This document shows positions 1 through 11,580 of a DNA stretch of 64,000 nucleotides, one piece after another. The notes below the pieces were generated by a model, which was not told the DNA's origin, ran no database searches, and was given only the letters and a program-made list of their open reading frames with translations. The position numbers and the translations under genes were made by a program. This DNA comes from [Phialemoniopsis] sp. UDSM-2020 (lineage: Eukaryota > Ascomycota > Sordariomycetes > Thyridiales > Thyridiaceae). Where the stretch lies: assembly GCA_018873225.1 (NCBI GenBank), contig JAEILZ010000009.1:1107501-1171500 (forward strand), read 5' to 3'. Position 1 is the stretch's first letter, and every line of letters starts with the position of its first letter.

Positions 1-815
1 ACCTCGACAACGTCCTGCAGATCCCGAGCGTCTTCCTCAACGTCTCCAAGGGCCAGACCGCCCCCTCGGCCGAGCTCGCCAAGGCCTTTGGCAAGGACGC
101 CAAAGTCGACGACATCATCCTCGAGATCCTCAACAAGGGCGAGCAGCAGGTCGGCGAGAAGGAGCGCGCCGCCCAGACCGAGCGCGTCCACGCCGAGGTC
201 CTGAGCATCGTCGCCAGCAAGCTCGTCGACCCCCGCACCAAGCGCGTCTACACCACCGGCATGATCGACAAGGCCCTCGACATGCTGAGCTCCCAGGCCC
301 ACCAGCAGCAGCAGCAAAACGCAGCCGAGAGCAAGAGCGCCGCCGGAAGCGGGGCCGGCACCCCGGCCACTGGCGAGGCCGGCGAGGCTAAGCCCCGGCC
401 GGCGCACAAGGCCATGTGGACGGGCGTGACGAGCACCAAGAGCGCAAAGTCACAGGCCCTCGACGCCATGAGGGCGCTCATCGCACACCAGCCCATCCCC
501 GTCGCCAGGGCCCGCATGAGACTGCGCGTCACATGCTCGACCAACGTACTCAAGCAGACGGTCAAGGCTCCCAAGGGTCAAGATCCCAAGGCGGCCGACG
601 GAGAGGAGCAAAAGGCGGCGCCGGGGACGGTCAAAGACAAGATCCTCAGCTACGTCGAGCAGGTCGAGAGCCAGGATGTCATTGGTTCAGAGTGGGAGGT
701 GACGGGTTTCGTAGAGCCTGGTGCTTTCAAGGGCCTCTCTGACTTTATTGGCAACGAAACCAAGGGGCAAGGGAGAGTCGAGGTCCTGGATATGGCTGTC
801 ACCCACGAGGACTAA
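1..815 (+). CDS. SDO1: Ribosome maturation protein Sdo1/SBDS, 5'-truncated
   Basis: The C-terminal part of the Shwachman-Bodian-Diamond family protein, which acts with the GTPase Efl1 to release Tif6/eIF6 from late cytoplasmic 60S subunits. The open frame enters from the left edge (first complete codon at 3) and stops with TAA at 813-815. Family hallmarks visible are the end of domain I (NVSKGQ), the domain II stretch ending near TKRVYTTGMIDKAL, and the C-terminal ETKGQGRVEVL segment of domain III. Compared with yeast Sdo1 there are two low-complexity insertions: a Gln/Ala/Gly-rich linker after DMLSSQ (coded by 303-414, with a CAG run) and an acidic Lys/Ala-rich loop coded by about 562-633. 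The start codon and N-terminal residues lie outside the window. Identification is firm from overall similarity to the family; the insertions are what I see, and their function is unknown. Confidence 0.93.
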   Translation, partial: LDNVLQIPSVFLNVSKGQTAPSAELAKAFGKDAKVDDIILEILNKGEQQVGEKERAAQTERVHAEVLSIVASKLVDPRTKRVYTTGMIDKALDMLSSQAHQQQQQNAAESKSAAGSGAGTPATGEAGEAKPRPAHKAMWTGVTSTKSAKSQALDAMRALIAHQPIPVARARMRLRVTCSTNVLKQTVKAPKGQDPKAADGEEQKAAPGTVKDKILSYVEQVESQDVIGSEWEVTGFVEPGAFKGLSDFIGNETKGQGRVEVLDMAVTHED

Positions 816-1255
816 AAAGCAAGAACCGACTTCATGGCTCGTTACGACTATCATGCATGTATCTTGTCCTTCACATCATTAGCATGGCTCGGCGTTTGGA
901 AGCATTACTCAAGTTGCGCAGTAGAAAAAGTCTTTGCTTAATTCAACATAGAATATTTTCCCCAAAACAGTACATTATTTAGATACTGTGTCATTGCTGT
1001 GGGCATGGCTGTCCCACATCTCGCATATCGTGAGACAACATCATCATCACGTAGAAGAATTAAGATGTCATTTTCGTCAATTGTGAGAATTTTTCTTTTT
1101 ATGCCTTGAGTCTACTCATGACCGTGAGCCACTCATTCCATGCAAAGCCATTTAAAGATGAAAACAGCCGTATCACGCCCGACCTTCCACGATGATAATA
1201 ACACCAAAGCCAGCGAAGACCCAGCCGTCCAATCCACCTCTCCCGCGTTCGTTCT
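816..1255. other. Convergent intergenic region SDO1/RPS18
   Basis: AT-rich stretch between two converging genes. It should hold both 3' untranslated regions. I see no coding potential or repeat in it. Confidence 0.7.
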
Positions 1256-1907
1256 TTAACCACCCTTCTTCTTGGAGACACCGACAGTCCGGCCGCGGCG
1301 GCCGGTAGTCTTGGTGTGCTGACCACGGACACGGAGGCCCCAGTAGTGACGGAGACCACGGTGAGCGCGGATCTTCTTGAGGCGCTCGAGGTCGTCACGG
1401 AGCTTGGAGTCGACACCGTTGGCCAGGATGTGGCTGTCCTTGCCGTCGACAATGTCGCGCTGTCGGTTGAGGAACCACGTCGGGATCTTGTACTGGGTAG
1501 GGTTTTGGAGGATGGTGACGATACGCTCCAGCTCTTCGGAGGTGAGCTCACCGGCGCTGTGAGAAGAGCGAGTTAGTCCAAGCTGTCCCATGTCTCGTTC
1601 CTGTGATTTTCTTCTCCTGATCCTTCCTCTTCAGAGCTCCCCCAGAATATCGTCCACCAGACAGCCACAACCAGGCCTGCTCGATCCCACCATTCATGAT
1701 CCAGGATATTGTATTGGGGAAAGGAGTGATTGCATACCGCTTGTTCAGGTCGACATCGGCCTTCTTGCAGACGAGGTTGGAGTAACGGCGACCGACACCC
1801 TTGATCTTGGTGAGAGCGTAGACGACCTTCTCCTTGCCGGACACGTTGGTGTTGAGCAGACGGAGAATGAACTGGAAGTTCGACTTCTCCCCTGATACGA
1901 GCGACAT
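1256..1907 (-). CDS. RPS18: 40S ribosomal protein S18 (uS13)
   Basis: Small-subunit protein uS13, located at the head of the 40S subunit near the P-site tRNA and at the bridge to the 60S subunit. Coding segments are complement(1738-1907) and complement(1256-1556), joined across a 181-bp intron with a GTATGC donor and a CACAG acceptor; the Arg codon after DLNK is split by it. The product is 156 residues, the usual length in filamentous fungi. Conserved landmarks are [50 protein letters not shown] and the C-terminal KKKGG. I start at the ATG at 1907 (MSLVSGE, as in other eukaryotes); an upstream in-frame TTG is not used. It is divergent from SEC18, with 663 bp between the start codons. Confidence 0.97.
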
Positions 1908-2570
1908 GTTGGGCAACCTTTTCCGATGGACGGTGTTGGTGTTGCCTGCGATGTCAACTTTGACAGGAAGTTCGAGGTTCAGAGGGGATTGAAATTTTGC
2001 GGTGAAATTCTTGGTGGAGGGTCAATTGGGGCCCGCCCTCGCTTAGCGCTAGGGCAGAAATCCGATCACGTGGATTTGGTCTGATGGCAATACACGTGAG
2101 AAGCAAGAGTGAGTCCGTGCGTTCAGGGTAGGTGATGACTAAGGCGACGGTTTCAGCAAGTCGTCCACTCGCCTAGACCGCCCCAAGGCCAAACCACTGC
2201 AAGCCAGGCTCCCCACTAAAGCTGACAGGGGGCAGCGTCACAGCCCACCTGTTCCGTAGCCATCACCGGGCATCCGCCCCATACAAGGTACTTCACTATG
2301 TAGAGAGCTAGGTAACCAGGAAGAGCCTCCTGGACTACGTAAACACCAACACTAAACAGTTTCATGACACCTTTGCCTCACACTTATTAGACACGCTCTT
2401 CTCTGGGTTCTTTGATCGAGGAGCTAGAACGGGCCAGCTGGCATCTGCGCCTAGTGTATATCACACAGACAACCCGCCCTGAACCTACTCTCTCTCCAGC
2501 CATCTACACCTTCTACACCTTCGCCTACTAGACCTCACGTAGCCCGCCAACCCGAACCGATCGAGTCGCC
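1908..2570. promoter_or_regulatory. Shared upstream region of RPS18 and SEC18
   Basis: Divergent promoter region. The last 100 bases before SEC18 are pyrimidine-rich (repeated CTACACCTTC near 2505-2525), typical of fungal core promoters and leaders. I recognise no specific factor site here. Confidence 0.5.
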
Positions 2571-5230
2571 ATGGACATGCGTAACAACCTCTTCGGTAAA
2601 GGGCCGCGAGGCGGAGTCGGCTCCGGCGGCCCTCCCCCTCCCCCTCGCCAGAACCCGAACCCGAACGCTCCCCCGCCGGGCAACTACAATATGCCCCCGT
2701 CTTACAACAACTCTCCCGGCATGGGCAGTCCGCGGAGGCCTGTGGGTGGCGGCCCGCAACCACCGCCGAACACCAACATCCAATACCGGCAAAGCGCGCC
2801 AGGTGGTCGCCAGGTGATGCTACGTTTGACCAAGATTGAGGATAAGAACACCTTGGACGAGTACATCTACGGAAACCTGTACGTCTACCCCTGGCCTTTG
2901 ATAGCCATCATGCCCGATACTGACGTTCTGAACTAGCTGTGCTGTGTCTCCAAACGACTTTCCCCCTAACCGAGATGGTTCCGATCTCTACATCATGCTC
3001 CGGGGACCGGAAATGTCCGGCTCCTACGTCGTTACCGCCCGGCCCTTGCCTGGCTTTCCCCAGGGGTGCATTTACCTCTCAGACCCCCAGCGATCGTGGT
3101 GTGGTGTTGGCCTGAGAGATACTTGTAAGTTTGGGCTCGTGCTCCGAGCTTGTTTCGTGGGCGCAGTGCTAATTATCTGTCACAGTGATGGGCGACTACT
3201 ATGACCCCTTCCAGGAGGGTAACCAGGCCTATCTAGCCTCAATCGATCTCGAGATCGGATTTGCGTCTACGCGCAAGATCACCCAAGACCAGTACGACCA
3301 GGAGGTTCTCGAGCAATTGTTCCTTCAAAGATATTCAGACCAGATTCTGGCTCCTGGTCAGAGGATTTTGATGGACATCAAGAACATTCCCCTCTTACTG
3401 GAGGTGAAGACGGTGAACCTCATTGATCTCAGTGTCGAAGCGAAATCCTCCAAAGAATCGCATAGCTCTCCGAACGCACGAGGCATTGTCGTAAAGAACC
3501 AAACCAAGATCACTTTCTTCAAGGAGGCAAATTCGCCGATCAACCTCAAGGCATCAAGTAGGCGGCCTCCTGCCAATGCCATCATCCGCCCCGACTTTGA
3601 CTTCCGCAGTCTTGGTATCGGCGGTCTCGATGACGAGTTTGCGACCATCTTCAGACGAGCATTCGCAAGTCGTGTCTTCCCGGCGGGCCTCATTGAGAAA
3701 TTAGGTGTGATGCACTGCAAGGGTATCTTGCTCTTTGGTCCGCCAGGTACTGGTAAGACGTTGATTGCAAGGAAGCTCGGTAAGCTCCTGAACGCTAGGG
3801 AGCCCATCGTCGTCAACGGTCCTGAGCTGCTCAACAAGTATGTCGGTGCCTCTGAGGAGAATGTAAGGAAGCTCTTCACGGAAGCCGAAAAGGAGTACAA
3901 GGCCAAGGGAGAGGAGTCTGGTCTGCACATCATCATCTTCGACGAGCTGGACGCAGTATGCAAGCAAAGAGGATCCGGCGCTGGCGGCGGAACCGGTGTC
4001 GGAGACAGCATCGTCAACCAGCTGCTTTCCAAGCTCGATGGTGTCGATCAGCTCAACAACATCCTTCTCATCGGAATGACGAACCGAAAGGACATGATTG
4101 ATGAGGCGCTTCTCCGTCCCGGACGTCTGGAGCTGCAGATCGAGATCAGCTTGCCCGACGAGAATGGCCGCCAGCAGATTCTCAACATCCACACGGCCAA
4201 GATGGTCGAGAATGGCATCCTGGAGTCCGATGTCAACATTGCTGAGCTTGCAGCCCTGACCAAGAACTTCTCAGGAGCAGAGATCAGCGGTCTTGTACGT
4301 TCGGCCACATCTTACGCTTTCGGTCGCCACACGAAAGTCGGCACTATGGCTGGTGTGAGTGAGGATGTGGAGAACATGAGAGTCAACCGTGGGGACTTCA
4401 TGAATGCCCTGACAGAAGTAAAACCCGCCTACGGTGTTGCTGACGACGAGCTATCGGACGCCATCCCCTATGGCATCATTCACTTCAGCCCCAACATCCA
4501 GAACATCATCAATGATGGTGAGCTCTACGCGAAGACGGTGCGCCTTGGTGAGCGTCTCCGCCGCATGTCTGTCCTGATCCACGGCCCTCCAGGCTCGGGT
4601 AAGACAGCTCTTGCCGCACAAATTGCGTTGAAGGCAGATTACCCCTTTACCAAGTTTGTTACGCCCCAGAGCCTGGTACCTTTCCGGGATGAGATGGGCA
4701 GGAGAGATCATCTACACAAGTCATTCGCAGACGCATACAAATCTCCCCTGAGTATCTTGATCATCGACAGCATTGAGCAGCTCATCGAGTGGAACCCGGT
4801 CGGCCCCCGGCTCAGCAATACCATCTTCCAGACCCTGCGGACTTTGCTGCAGGCTCCTCCTCCCAAGGGCCACCGCCTGCTCATCTTGGCGACCACTTCG
4901 CAGCTGTCGACCCTGAGCAAGCTAGATATGCTCGATTCCTTCGACCGCCAGATCAGCGTGCCTGCCGTCGGCAGGGTCCAAGAGTTGGGCACCATTCTGA
5001 GCGAGATGAAGGTCTTTGACTCGGAGCAGGACATCAACGCGGCGCTCAACGGCGTCAACGAGGCCAGCAGCACAGTGGGCGTGGGAGTCAAGAACGTGCT
5101 CACTATCGCCGACACGGCCCAAGAGGCTGGCGGCAGTACTGTGGAGTGGTTTGTGGATCAGCTGAGGGACCAGATGATGCGCAACCAGGCTGGCCTGCGT
5201 AGACAAGACCAGATAGACACCGACTATTAA
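2571..5230 (+). CDS. SEC18: Vesicular-fusion ATPase Sec18/NSF
   Basis: AAA+ ATPase that, with alpha-SNAP/Sec17, disassembles cis-SNARE complexes after membrane fusion throughout the secretory pathway. Exons are 2571-2878, 2937-3124 and 3186-5230 (introns of 58 and 61 bp, GTACGT..TAG and GTAAGT..CAG), giving 846 residues. A Pro/Gly/Asn-rich N-terminal stretch of about 75 residues precedes the N domain (conserved AVSPNDFPP spanning intron 1). D1 has Walker A GPPGTGKT near residues 350-357 and Walker B FDELDAV with D418-E419. D2 has GPPGSGKT near 632-639, but its Walker B is IIDSIEQ (D693-S694), lacking the catalytic Glu; this fits the known family pattern in which D1 hydrolyses ATP and D2 mainly drives hexamer assembly. 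The ATG at 2571 is in good context (GCCATGG); a second in-frame Met follows two codons later. Confidence 0.96.
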
Positions 5231-5969
5231 ATGAGACTTTTCCGGCTCGGTGAGCCGTGATCTCCTGTCCCTTACTGCAAACAAATTTGCGTGTGCCTAT
5301 TGGCCATTCGTCAACTGAGCCAGACTGGGTGACCCAGGCCCCCTGTCACGATCACGCCTCGTCTGGACTGTCTCAGGTTGAGACGAGTGATGTGCACTGG
5401 TCAAACAAGGGGAGAAAACTGGTTGGTCTCATCACGACCAGCTACTAATAACTCTCTCCTACATGACTTGCGAGCAAGGTGATCAATATCAACATGCCGT
5501 GCCGTCTACGTTCTCACCAGTTTCTCAAGCATGGACTGATCCACTGCGTCTCGCCATGATCGCCAGGTTTGTTTCCCGTCAATTTCAGCCCTGTCTGGCC
5601 TGAAATAAATGCCCAGAAACGCATGATGAGCATCGCATCATGATTCGCATTAATGGCGCACATTTGCTCTGACATTACATGATTTTCTTATTGCATTTGG
5701 TGCTCGTCTGGATCTACCACGAGCGCACATCATGAACAGGATACCGGGTTTCCATTTCCTCCCAACCAACACGCCCCTCAACTCCCCGGATGTAGTGACA
5801 AAACGCCTATCGAAATACATGGCTGAGAATAGGCAAAAGAGGATATGAAGGGAGTATATTCAGAAAAGTAAAACACTGTATATTGCCAAGTACAAGAAGA
5901 CCGTTACGCTGGAGAAGAAAAAATCACACTGCACATCAAACAACGTCAACACCACAAGCCGCCCCCGTC
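5231..5969. other. Convergent intergenic region downstream of SEC18
   Basis: Holds the 3' untranslated regions of SEC18 and of the secreted-protein gene. Only short chance open frames; nothing else seen. Confidence 0.6.
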
Positions 5970-7239
5970 TCAACCCTCTGCCGGGTTGGCTTCAGGCGGG
6001 TTGGCGTCCGCCTTCTTCGCGTCGTCGGCCTTCTTGGTCTCCTCCGCGGCACCGGCGCTCGCGGACGACGACGCAGAGGCAGTCTCCGACGCCGAGGAGG
6101 CCTGCGCCTGGTCCTTGCCGTCCTTCTTGCCGTCGTCCTTGTTGTTGTTCTTGTTGTTGTCCTTATTGTTGTTGTTATCCTTCCCCTTGCCGCCGTTCAG
6201 CAGCTGGTCCGCCAGGTTGCCGTCCAGTCCAGACCCCAGGACGAGCCCCGCGAGCTGCGCGGCGGCGACCTGCTCGGCGGCTAGCAGCGCCGACTGCAGG
6301 TTGAACAGCGAGTTGCCGTTGGCGCCCCAGAGGGCGCAGTCGGCGCTAAAGGCAGAAATGTCCTCCACGAACAAGTTCGCGCCGGCACCGCCGCCACCTC
6401 CAGGCAGGATGATGGCGGCCGGGTCGGCAAAGATCTGGGCGCCGTTGGGCAGGGCGGGCGCGGGGGAGCCAAAGGGCAGGATGAGCGACTGGTTGGACTG
6501 GCCAAAGGGGGCGGCCGGGTCGAAGGCGGCGATCTGCGGGGTGGCCGTGGGGCCCGAGACGGCGGACGCCGAGGCGAGGATGCCGGCGATGTCGAGCGAG
6601 GGCGTGGGCAGGCCGATGGTCATGGCGTCGGCGGCGGTGATCATGACGACGACCTCGCGGTCGGGCCGGCCGTTGTCGGCGAGCAGCTGGTTGACGAGGT
6701 AGCGGTTGTTGCGGGCGTCGCGGTTGCGCGAGTCGACGACCTGGGTGACGGTCACGATGACGGTGTTCTAATAGGTACAATCTTGTCAGTCTTTTCGTGT
6801 TTCCCCCTGAGAGAAAGACACACAACAGTTTTACTTACCACTTGCGTGAACCTGGACCTGAAGGTGTTGACGCGGATGTTGTTCTTGATGGTCTCGACCT
6901 GCTGGATTAGGGCGACCTGGGCCTGGACCAGGGCGGCGAACTCCTGCTCCGCCAGGACGGCGAGGTTGTTGATCGTGTCGAGGTTCTGCTCGACGACGAC
7001 GATGTTGGGCTCCACCACGGTCTGCTGGATGATCAGAGGCGCGCGTTTCTGCGCCCTCGTCTTGTGCCTGAGACCCTTCTCGATGGGCATGAGGTCCTTG
7101 CCAAGGACAGCCGGGGCTAAGAGTATCCGTGTAAGTCCCTCTGAGGATCTCACGATGTGCCAAGAGCCGGGGGCTACTTACCTGCAGAGGCAAGGGCAGT
7201 CATGCCCGCCAAGGCGGAGATTGCATGCTTGAAGTGCAT
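5970..7239 (-). CDS. Secreted Asn/Asp/Lys-rich protein of unknown function
   Basis: I do not recognise a named family. Exons are complement(7182-7239), complement(6839-7116) and complement(5970-6767), with introns of 65 and 71 bp; both junctions keep frame and the product is 377 residues. Residues 1-19 (MHFKHAISALAGMTALASA) form a clear signal peptide, followed by a short basic propeptide ending in Lys-Arg at 43-44, a likely Kex2 site. The middle is Val/Ile/Ala-rich and probably helical or beta-structured, with a Gly5 run. Near the C terminus lies a low-complexity Asn/Asp/Lys tract coded by about 6108-6185, then an Ala/Ser/Glu/Lys-rich tail. There is one Cys in the large last exon and no GPI-type hydrophobic tail, so a soluble or wall-associated extracellular protein is likely. 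The gene model is well supported; the role is unknown. Confidence 0.82.
6130..6180. repeat. TTG-rich trinucleotide tract inside the secreted-protein gene
   Basis: On the plus strand the sequence is an imperfect (TTG)n tract. On the coding strand it reads as AAC/AAG/GAC codons and makes the Asn/Asp/Lys run of the secreted protein. Confidence 0.8.
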
Positions 7240-8837
7240 CTTGGGACTTGGTATCTTGATATGATTTGGACGATGTATGTATGAAAGAAAGAATATGGGT
7301 ATCGAGAACAACAACAGACGAAGAAAAGAATAACGAAAGTCCTATCAAAGGAGTGTGAATGCAAAGTTGAGAGAAGCCAGCAACTCGGTATCAAACCGTT
7401 GGAAAGAGAGAAAGGAAGCAGCCGCTTGGGCGCGATTGTGTGTATATGAAGAGAACGACGAACGAACAGAGCAAGAAGACGCGAAGACAAGTCGAGACGA
7501 AGAACGAAGTGAAGATCCTCCTCAGTGATCATACATGGAGCAACATAAGAAGATCATTGATGCGCGCGACAGGAGGGTCATCATGGCATGAACTATATAC
7601 CGAGACTGGGGTGATGCTGCTCAAAGGGTTGTGCGCATCGACTTGAAGCCGTTTCATGATACCGGCTGTTGACATCCCGCTCCTGTCCAGCCTTGCCAGC
7701 ATTGCTTGCCAAGACTTTCCCAGGGGAAAAAAGAGCGGCGGCACTTCACCTAGCGCCCAAGGGGAAGGGAAAAGGGAAAGCTTCTTCAACGAGAAGACAT
7801 GGATATCTCCGCGTGAGTGCAGTTTAGCGAGGGCCTGTCAAGGATGTGCCAGACTTGGCTCTCGACAAAGTCCGAGGCTAGAGGGATATGCTTATTGAAA
7901 GTGTCCTAGTTGGGAAAACTGCCGACGTCGATGGCGCAGCAGGGGACTGATTCCCATGCCCAAAGAACCCTCCCCCGCCGATTAGGAGAAAAGCTACTTT
8001 GGACTAGGTTAGGTCGAGCGTCGTAGAAAAGAGGCTCGCCAGAGGTAAAACAAGAGAAAAAGGCACGATGTGTAAAGGTGTCCAAGCACAGGGTGAAGTC
8101 GTCGGGGGTCCAGCCAATCAGGTGTAATGCGCAAGCCTTGGTCCAGACACCCCCTGTCACATCCAAGACGTGCCCTGTTTTGCCTCAGATCTTCTGGCAC
8201 GGGCGGCTCTTAAGGTCACAATATCACTCAATAGAGCCTCTGCCGTCTTGATGAAGGTCAATACCTCGGTAGCGACTGCCCTGTCGAATTTCTATTCCCA
8301 TTCAGCAACTCTGCGCGATGCGATCATGGGAGATCATATGCGCATCGTCGAGAGGACTGTCGATTCCGGTAAAACACGGGCGCTTGAAAGACGGCCCAGA
8401 CATGAGATGCCCAGAGAAATAATCAGGTCGAACCGACAAATATGCTTCAATCCTGGATTTCGGTTGAATACATGGTGGACGATGTGTCACATTCTTGGTT
8501 CAATCGCTCAACCCACAGGGTCGAACATCAGGGGCAGTAAACTTTAGTCATGGCAACTTACCATCCCTGCTGGCTATGCGAGCCCTGCTTGCTGTTTCTT
8601 CTCGACTTGCTAGGAAACCTGTGTGGCGGTGTAGTTTCTTTTATCGTGAAACTGCATTGTCTAGCGTAGAAGCTGGATCTTTTCGTCACATTGTTTGACA
8701 AATAGATATCCTTGCAGAAGATCGTAGAAACAGCACGAGCAAGGCGACTGAGAGGGAGTTTGTATGCAGGTGTCACCCAAATGCTTGGACCGGTGGTGCA
8801 AGTGTGTTAATCATATCGTTTTTTTGATTCTCCAGGC
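7240..8837. other. Upstream region of secreted-protein gene; 3' side of CAS1 homologue
   Basis: About 1.6 kb between two minus-strand genes. The stretch just above 7239 is A/C-rich on the coding strand (leader and promoter). A 125-codon plus-strand open frame at 8170-8547 has no recognisable motif and I treat it as chance. Confidence 0.5.
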
Positions 8838-11580
8838 TTACTCGTAAGTATAGTTGATTAGCCAAACCAAAGCGGCGAGAGCCGATGCAGCGATAAGGGG
8901 ATGACCTCCACGAAACCATCGACTGCCTGAGCGCGACGTTCCCCCTACTAATGTTGCCCTGCGAGGCCTGACGGAATTTTCGGGGCTTCGAGTGCCATTT
9001 TCGAGCTCCTTCATCTCCATCTCGTCAGTGGATGCATCAACAGATCTTCCTCCAAACAGCCAACTCGCAATAATCTTCGTTGCAGCGTGCAGCAAATAGC
9101 TCAGCCACAAGAGAGTACCGGTCAGCACCGCTGTTTCCATATGCGAGCCGAGAGTTGCGATGAAGCCTCCCCTCCGAGTCCAGAGTCCGGTCTTCAACAG
9201 GCCAGTGCCATCTCCGGCCAGCAATATATGGCGATGAAGCATGTAAGTCTCGAGTGCAAAACCGCCCAATGTCGCCGGGAGTGCGAAGTAGACTTGTCGA
9301 GACAGCTTGTGGAAGTTCCTGAGCACAATATACGATGGGATGACTAGCGCGGCAAACCGAAGGTGCAGTCTATCGTAATCTTCGCGTGTACCACATCCTG
9401 GCTGATTGAATTGGTACACGAAAAGTAACAAAGACAGCACAGACAAGGCTTGTACTAAGTTATGCCATGGGGCCGGTGATGCAACTTTGTTGTATGCTCG
9501 AGTTGTAGAGACCCCATCCTCTGGACGAGTAAAATGTCCCGCCTGGCTGGACAGAGTAGACTCCGACGATGCTGATCCGTGTGAGAATATAGCGATGCAA
9601 AGACCAGCCAAGCCCGGAAGTATGTCAAGAGCAAGTCGGCTCCTGATCCGTGCCATGTCGAAGATGATGGGCACCATGCTTCGTATGTAAAATCCAACAA
9701 AGGCCATGAACTTTGCGTTGAAGGCCAGGTAAAGGATCGCCAGAGCCACGAGCAAAACTTTGGCGTGAAGGAGGGCGGGTGTTTTGTTCACGCGCTGCAA
9801 GATCCAGAAGGCGGTAAATGTGAGTACGAACCAAAACGTAAGCAAGTATGTGAGATAATATGCTGTCCAGTCGACGTTCATGACAAGACTCATAAGACAA
9901 TTGAGTGCGTTCAGGCGAAAGATGACGGCACAGAATCGACCAAGCGAAAGGTCTTGTGTCTCCATAAAGTATCTGGCGTGCTTGTAAGTCGTTATGAAGA
10001 CGAAGGACGATATGCACAATCGCGTGAGTGCGTACGCCCAGAGTACTCCGCTGATCTCCTGAGCTTGAAGCAGCAAGAGGGTTATCTGCATCCAGCCTTG
10101 CCATTCATCTGACATTTGCCGGGGCAAGAAGCGATTATCCGATCGCCGATTGTTGGTAGGGGCATCTTTGACGTGACCGTTCTGGGGCGATGTTGTCGGT
10201 GCAGCGGAAAAGGCTGCAAGAAGATGAAAGAGAGCAAGCAGTCCAAGTAAAGCCCCGCGAGAATAATGTTTCTCGGCTTTTGAAAAAAGGTGTGTCCTGT
10301 CAGCCAAGAAGCAATAAGTGGTGATAGAGCTAACGGTGACCAGGGCTAACAACGGCTTGAAATCCAAAGATGCTGCTTTAGGGCTAGATATGGTCCACAT
10401 CGCAGCCAGCAGAGTCAAGACGCCAATGATGCTCAGAGTGACCTGTCCGCTGACAAGCGGAGGGTAACCCGTACAGCATGTGACCCGGTTGAGATGCCCA
10501 TGCCAGGCAAGCCCGGCGTTGCACCGAACGTTGAGGGCGGCGTCTATCCAGCGTTCGGTGAACCCTTCGTGCATATGGATGCCGTTCTCCATATAAGCCT
10601 GTTGCGCGCTCTGGGACATCTCGTTATAGACCATGGCGAGATGTGATCTTTCAGAAGAGGGCAAGTGGTTAAGATAGCTGTTCATGAGCTCGAGCTTCGC
10701 AGGGTGTAAAATCTGTTTCCGCTTGCTCGAGAGCTTGTTGTACGCCGGTATCTGAACAGGAGTCAACAACATCTGGTCTGAGAGATCGCTGTACGACAGC
10801 TTCCGGCCCTTCGAAGGTGTGACAGCGCTATCAAGATAGGGCGCGATGCCATCGATTGATCGCTTAAAGATGGGGAAGTAGTCTTCACCACCATTGCGGG
10901 CGGACCACAGACCAGGCGCGCCCATGAGAAGCAAGGCTGCGGACTTGATCATTGCGGCTCCTTCGTCACCCTCAGAGGCTGCGACCGAAGGCTCACTGCC
11001 TTGGAACCGAGAGAGCTCTTCAAACAGCGTCGAGGAGTTGAGCCAGGGATCCCAGACGAACTGCAGCTGGACACTCTCCACCTCCAGCGAGATGTCGTGC
11101 TGTGGATTCTCGGACACGAATGTCTCCATAATCAGCTCGTCGGCCTTCATGTGGTCCAGACGCCGCACGGCAGCCCAGAAGACCTGTCTCGTGACCGAGT
11201 CGCCGACGAAGACGAGGCGCCGTCCGCCGAGGCAGTCGCGGAACTCATCGCGCGAGTACTCGTGCATGCGGCAACCAGCAGGCTCCCACTTTTCGAACTC
11301 GCGGCGGCTCTCTGCCAACGTGTCGTTGGGAGGCCAGCCGCCATGGTTCAGCAGGGCATTGCACTTGTATGGGTCATGGCGTCCTATTTTAAGGTTGTGT
11401 CAGTCGTCTGGCATGTCCCATATCTTGGCAACTCGCTAAACTGTACATACCGATGAAGAAATACTGCAAAGCAACAGCCAAAATGAGAAGGCCAAGACAG
11501 AGGCGGCCAATTAATTCGGCTCTGTTAGAGCTGGCAGTCGTAAAGGATGATACCCGCAGCCATTTCCGGGGATGAAACAT
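8838..11580 (-). CDS. CAS1/CASD1-type membrane O-acetyltransferase
   Basis: Homologue of Cryptococcus Cas1p (capsule glucuronoxylomannan O-acetylation) and animal CASD1 (sialate O-acetyltransferase): a luminal PC-esterase/SGNH domain followed by a multi-pass acyltransferase domain, acting in the Golgi on glycans. Exons are complement(11451-11580) and complement(8838-11383), with a 67-bp intron (GTATGT..ATAG); the product is 891 residues. Residues about 25-44 form an N-terminal membrane anchor. The nucleophile motif FVGDSVTRQVF places Ser at 106. The second esterase block reads NGIH at 310-313, where CASD1 has an Asp-x-x-His pair, so the expected Asp is Asn. From about residue 350 there are many hydrophobic segments (roughly ten or more), ending in a short hydrophilic tail. 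I start at ATG 11580; an in-frame TTG lies upstream. The glycan substrate in this fungus is not known. Confidence 0.9.

Noticed and set aside
5986..6702. 238-codon plus-strand frame
   Set aside because: Antisense shadow of the secreted-protein gene's last exon.
8170..8547. 125-codon plus-strand frame between the secreted-protein gene and the CAS1 homologue
   Set aside because: No homology signature and no neighbouring exon; regarded as chance.
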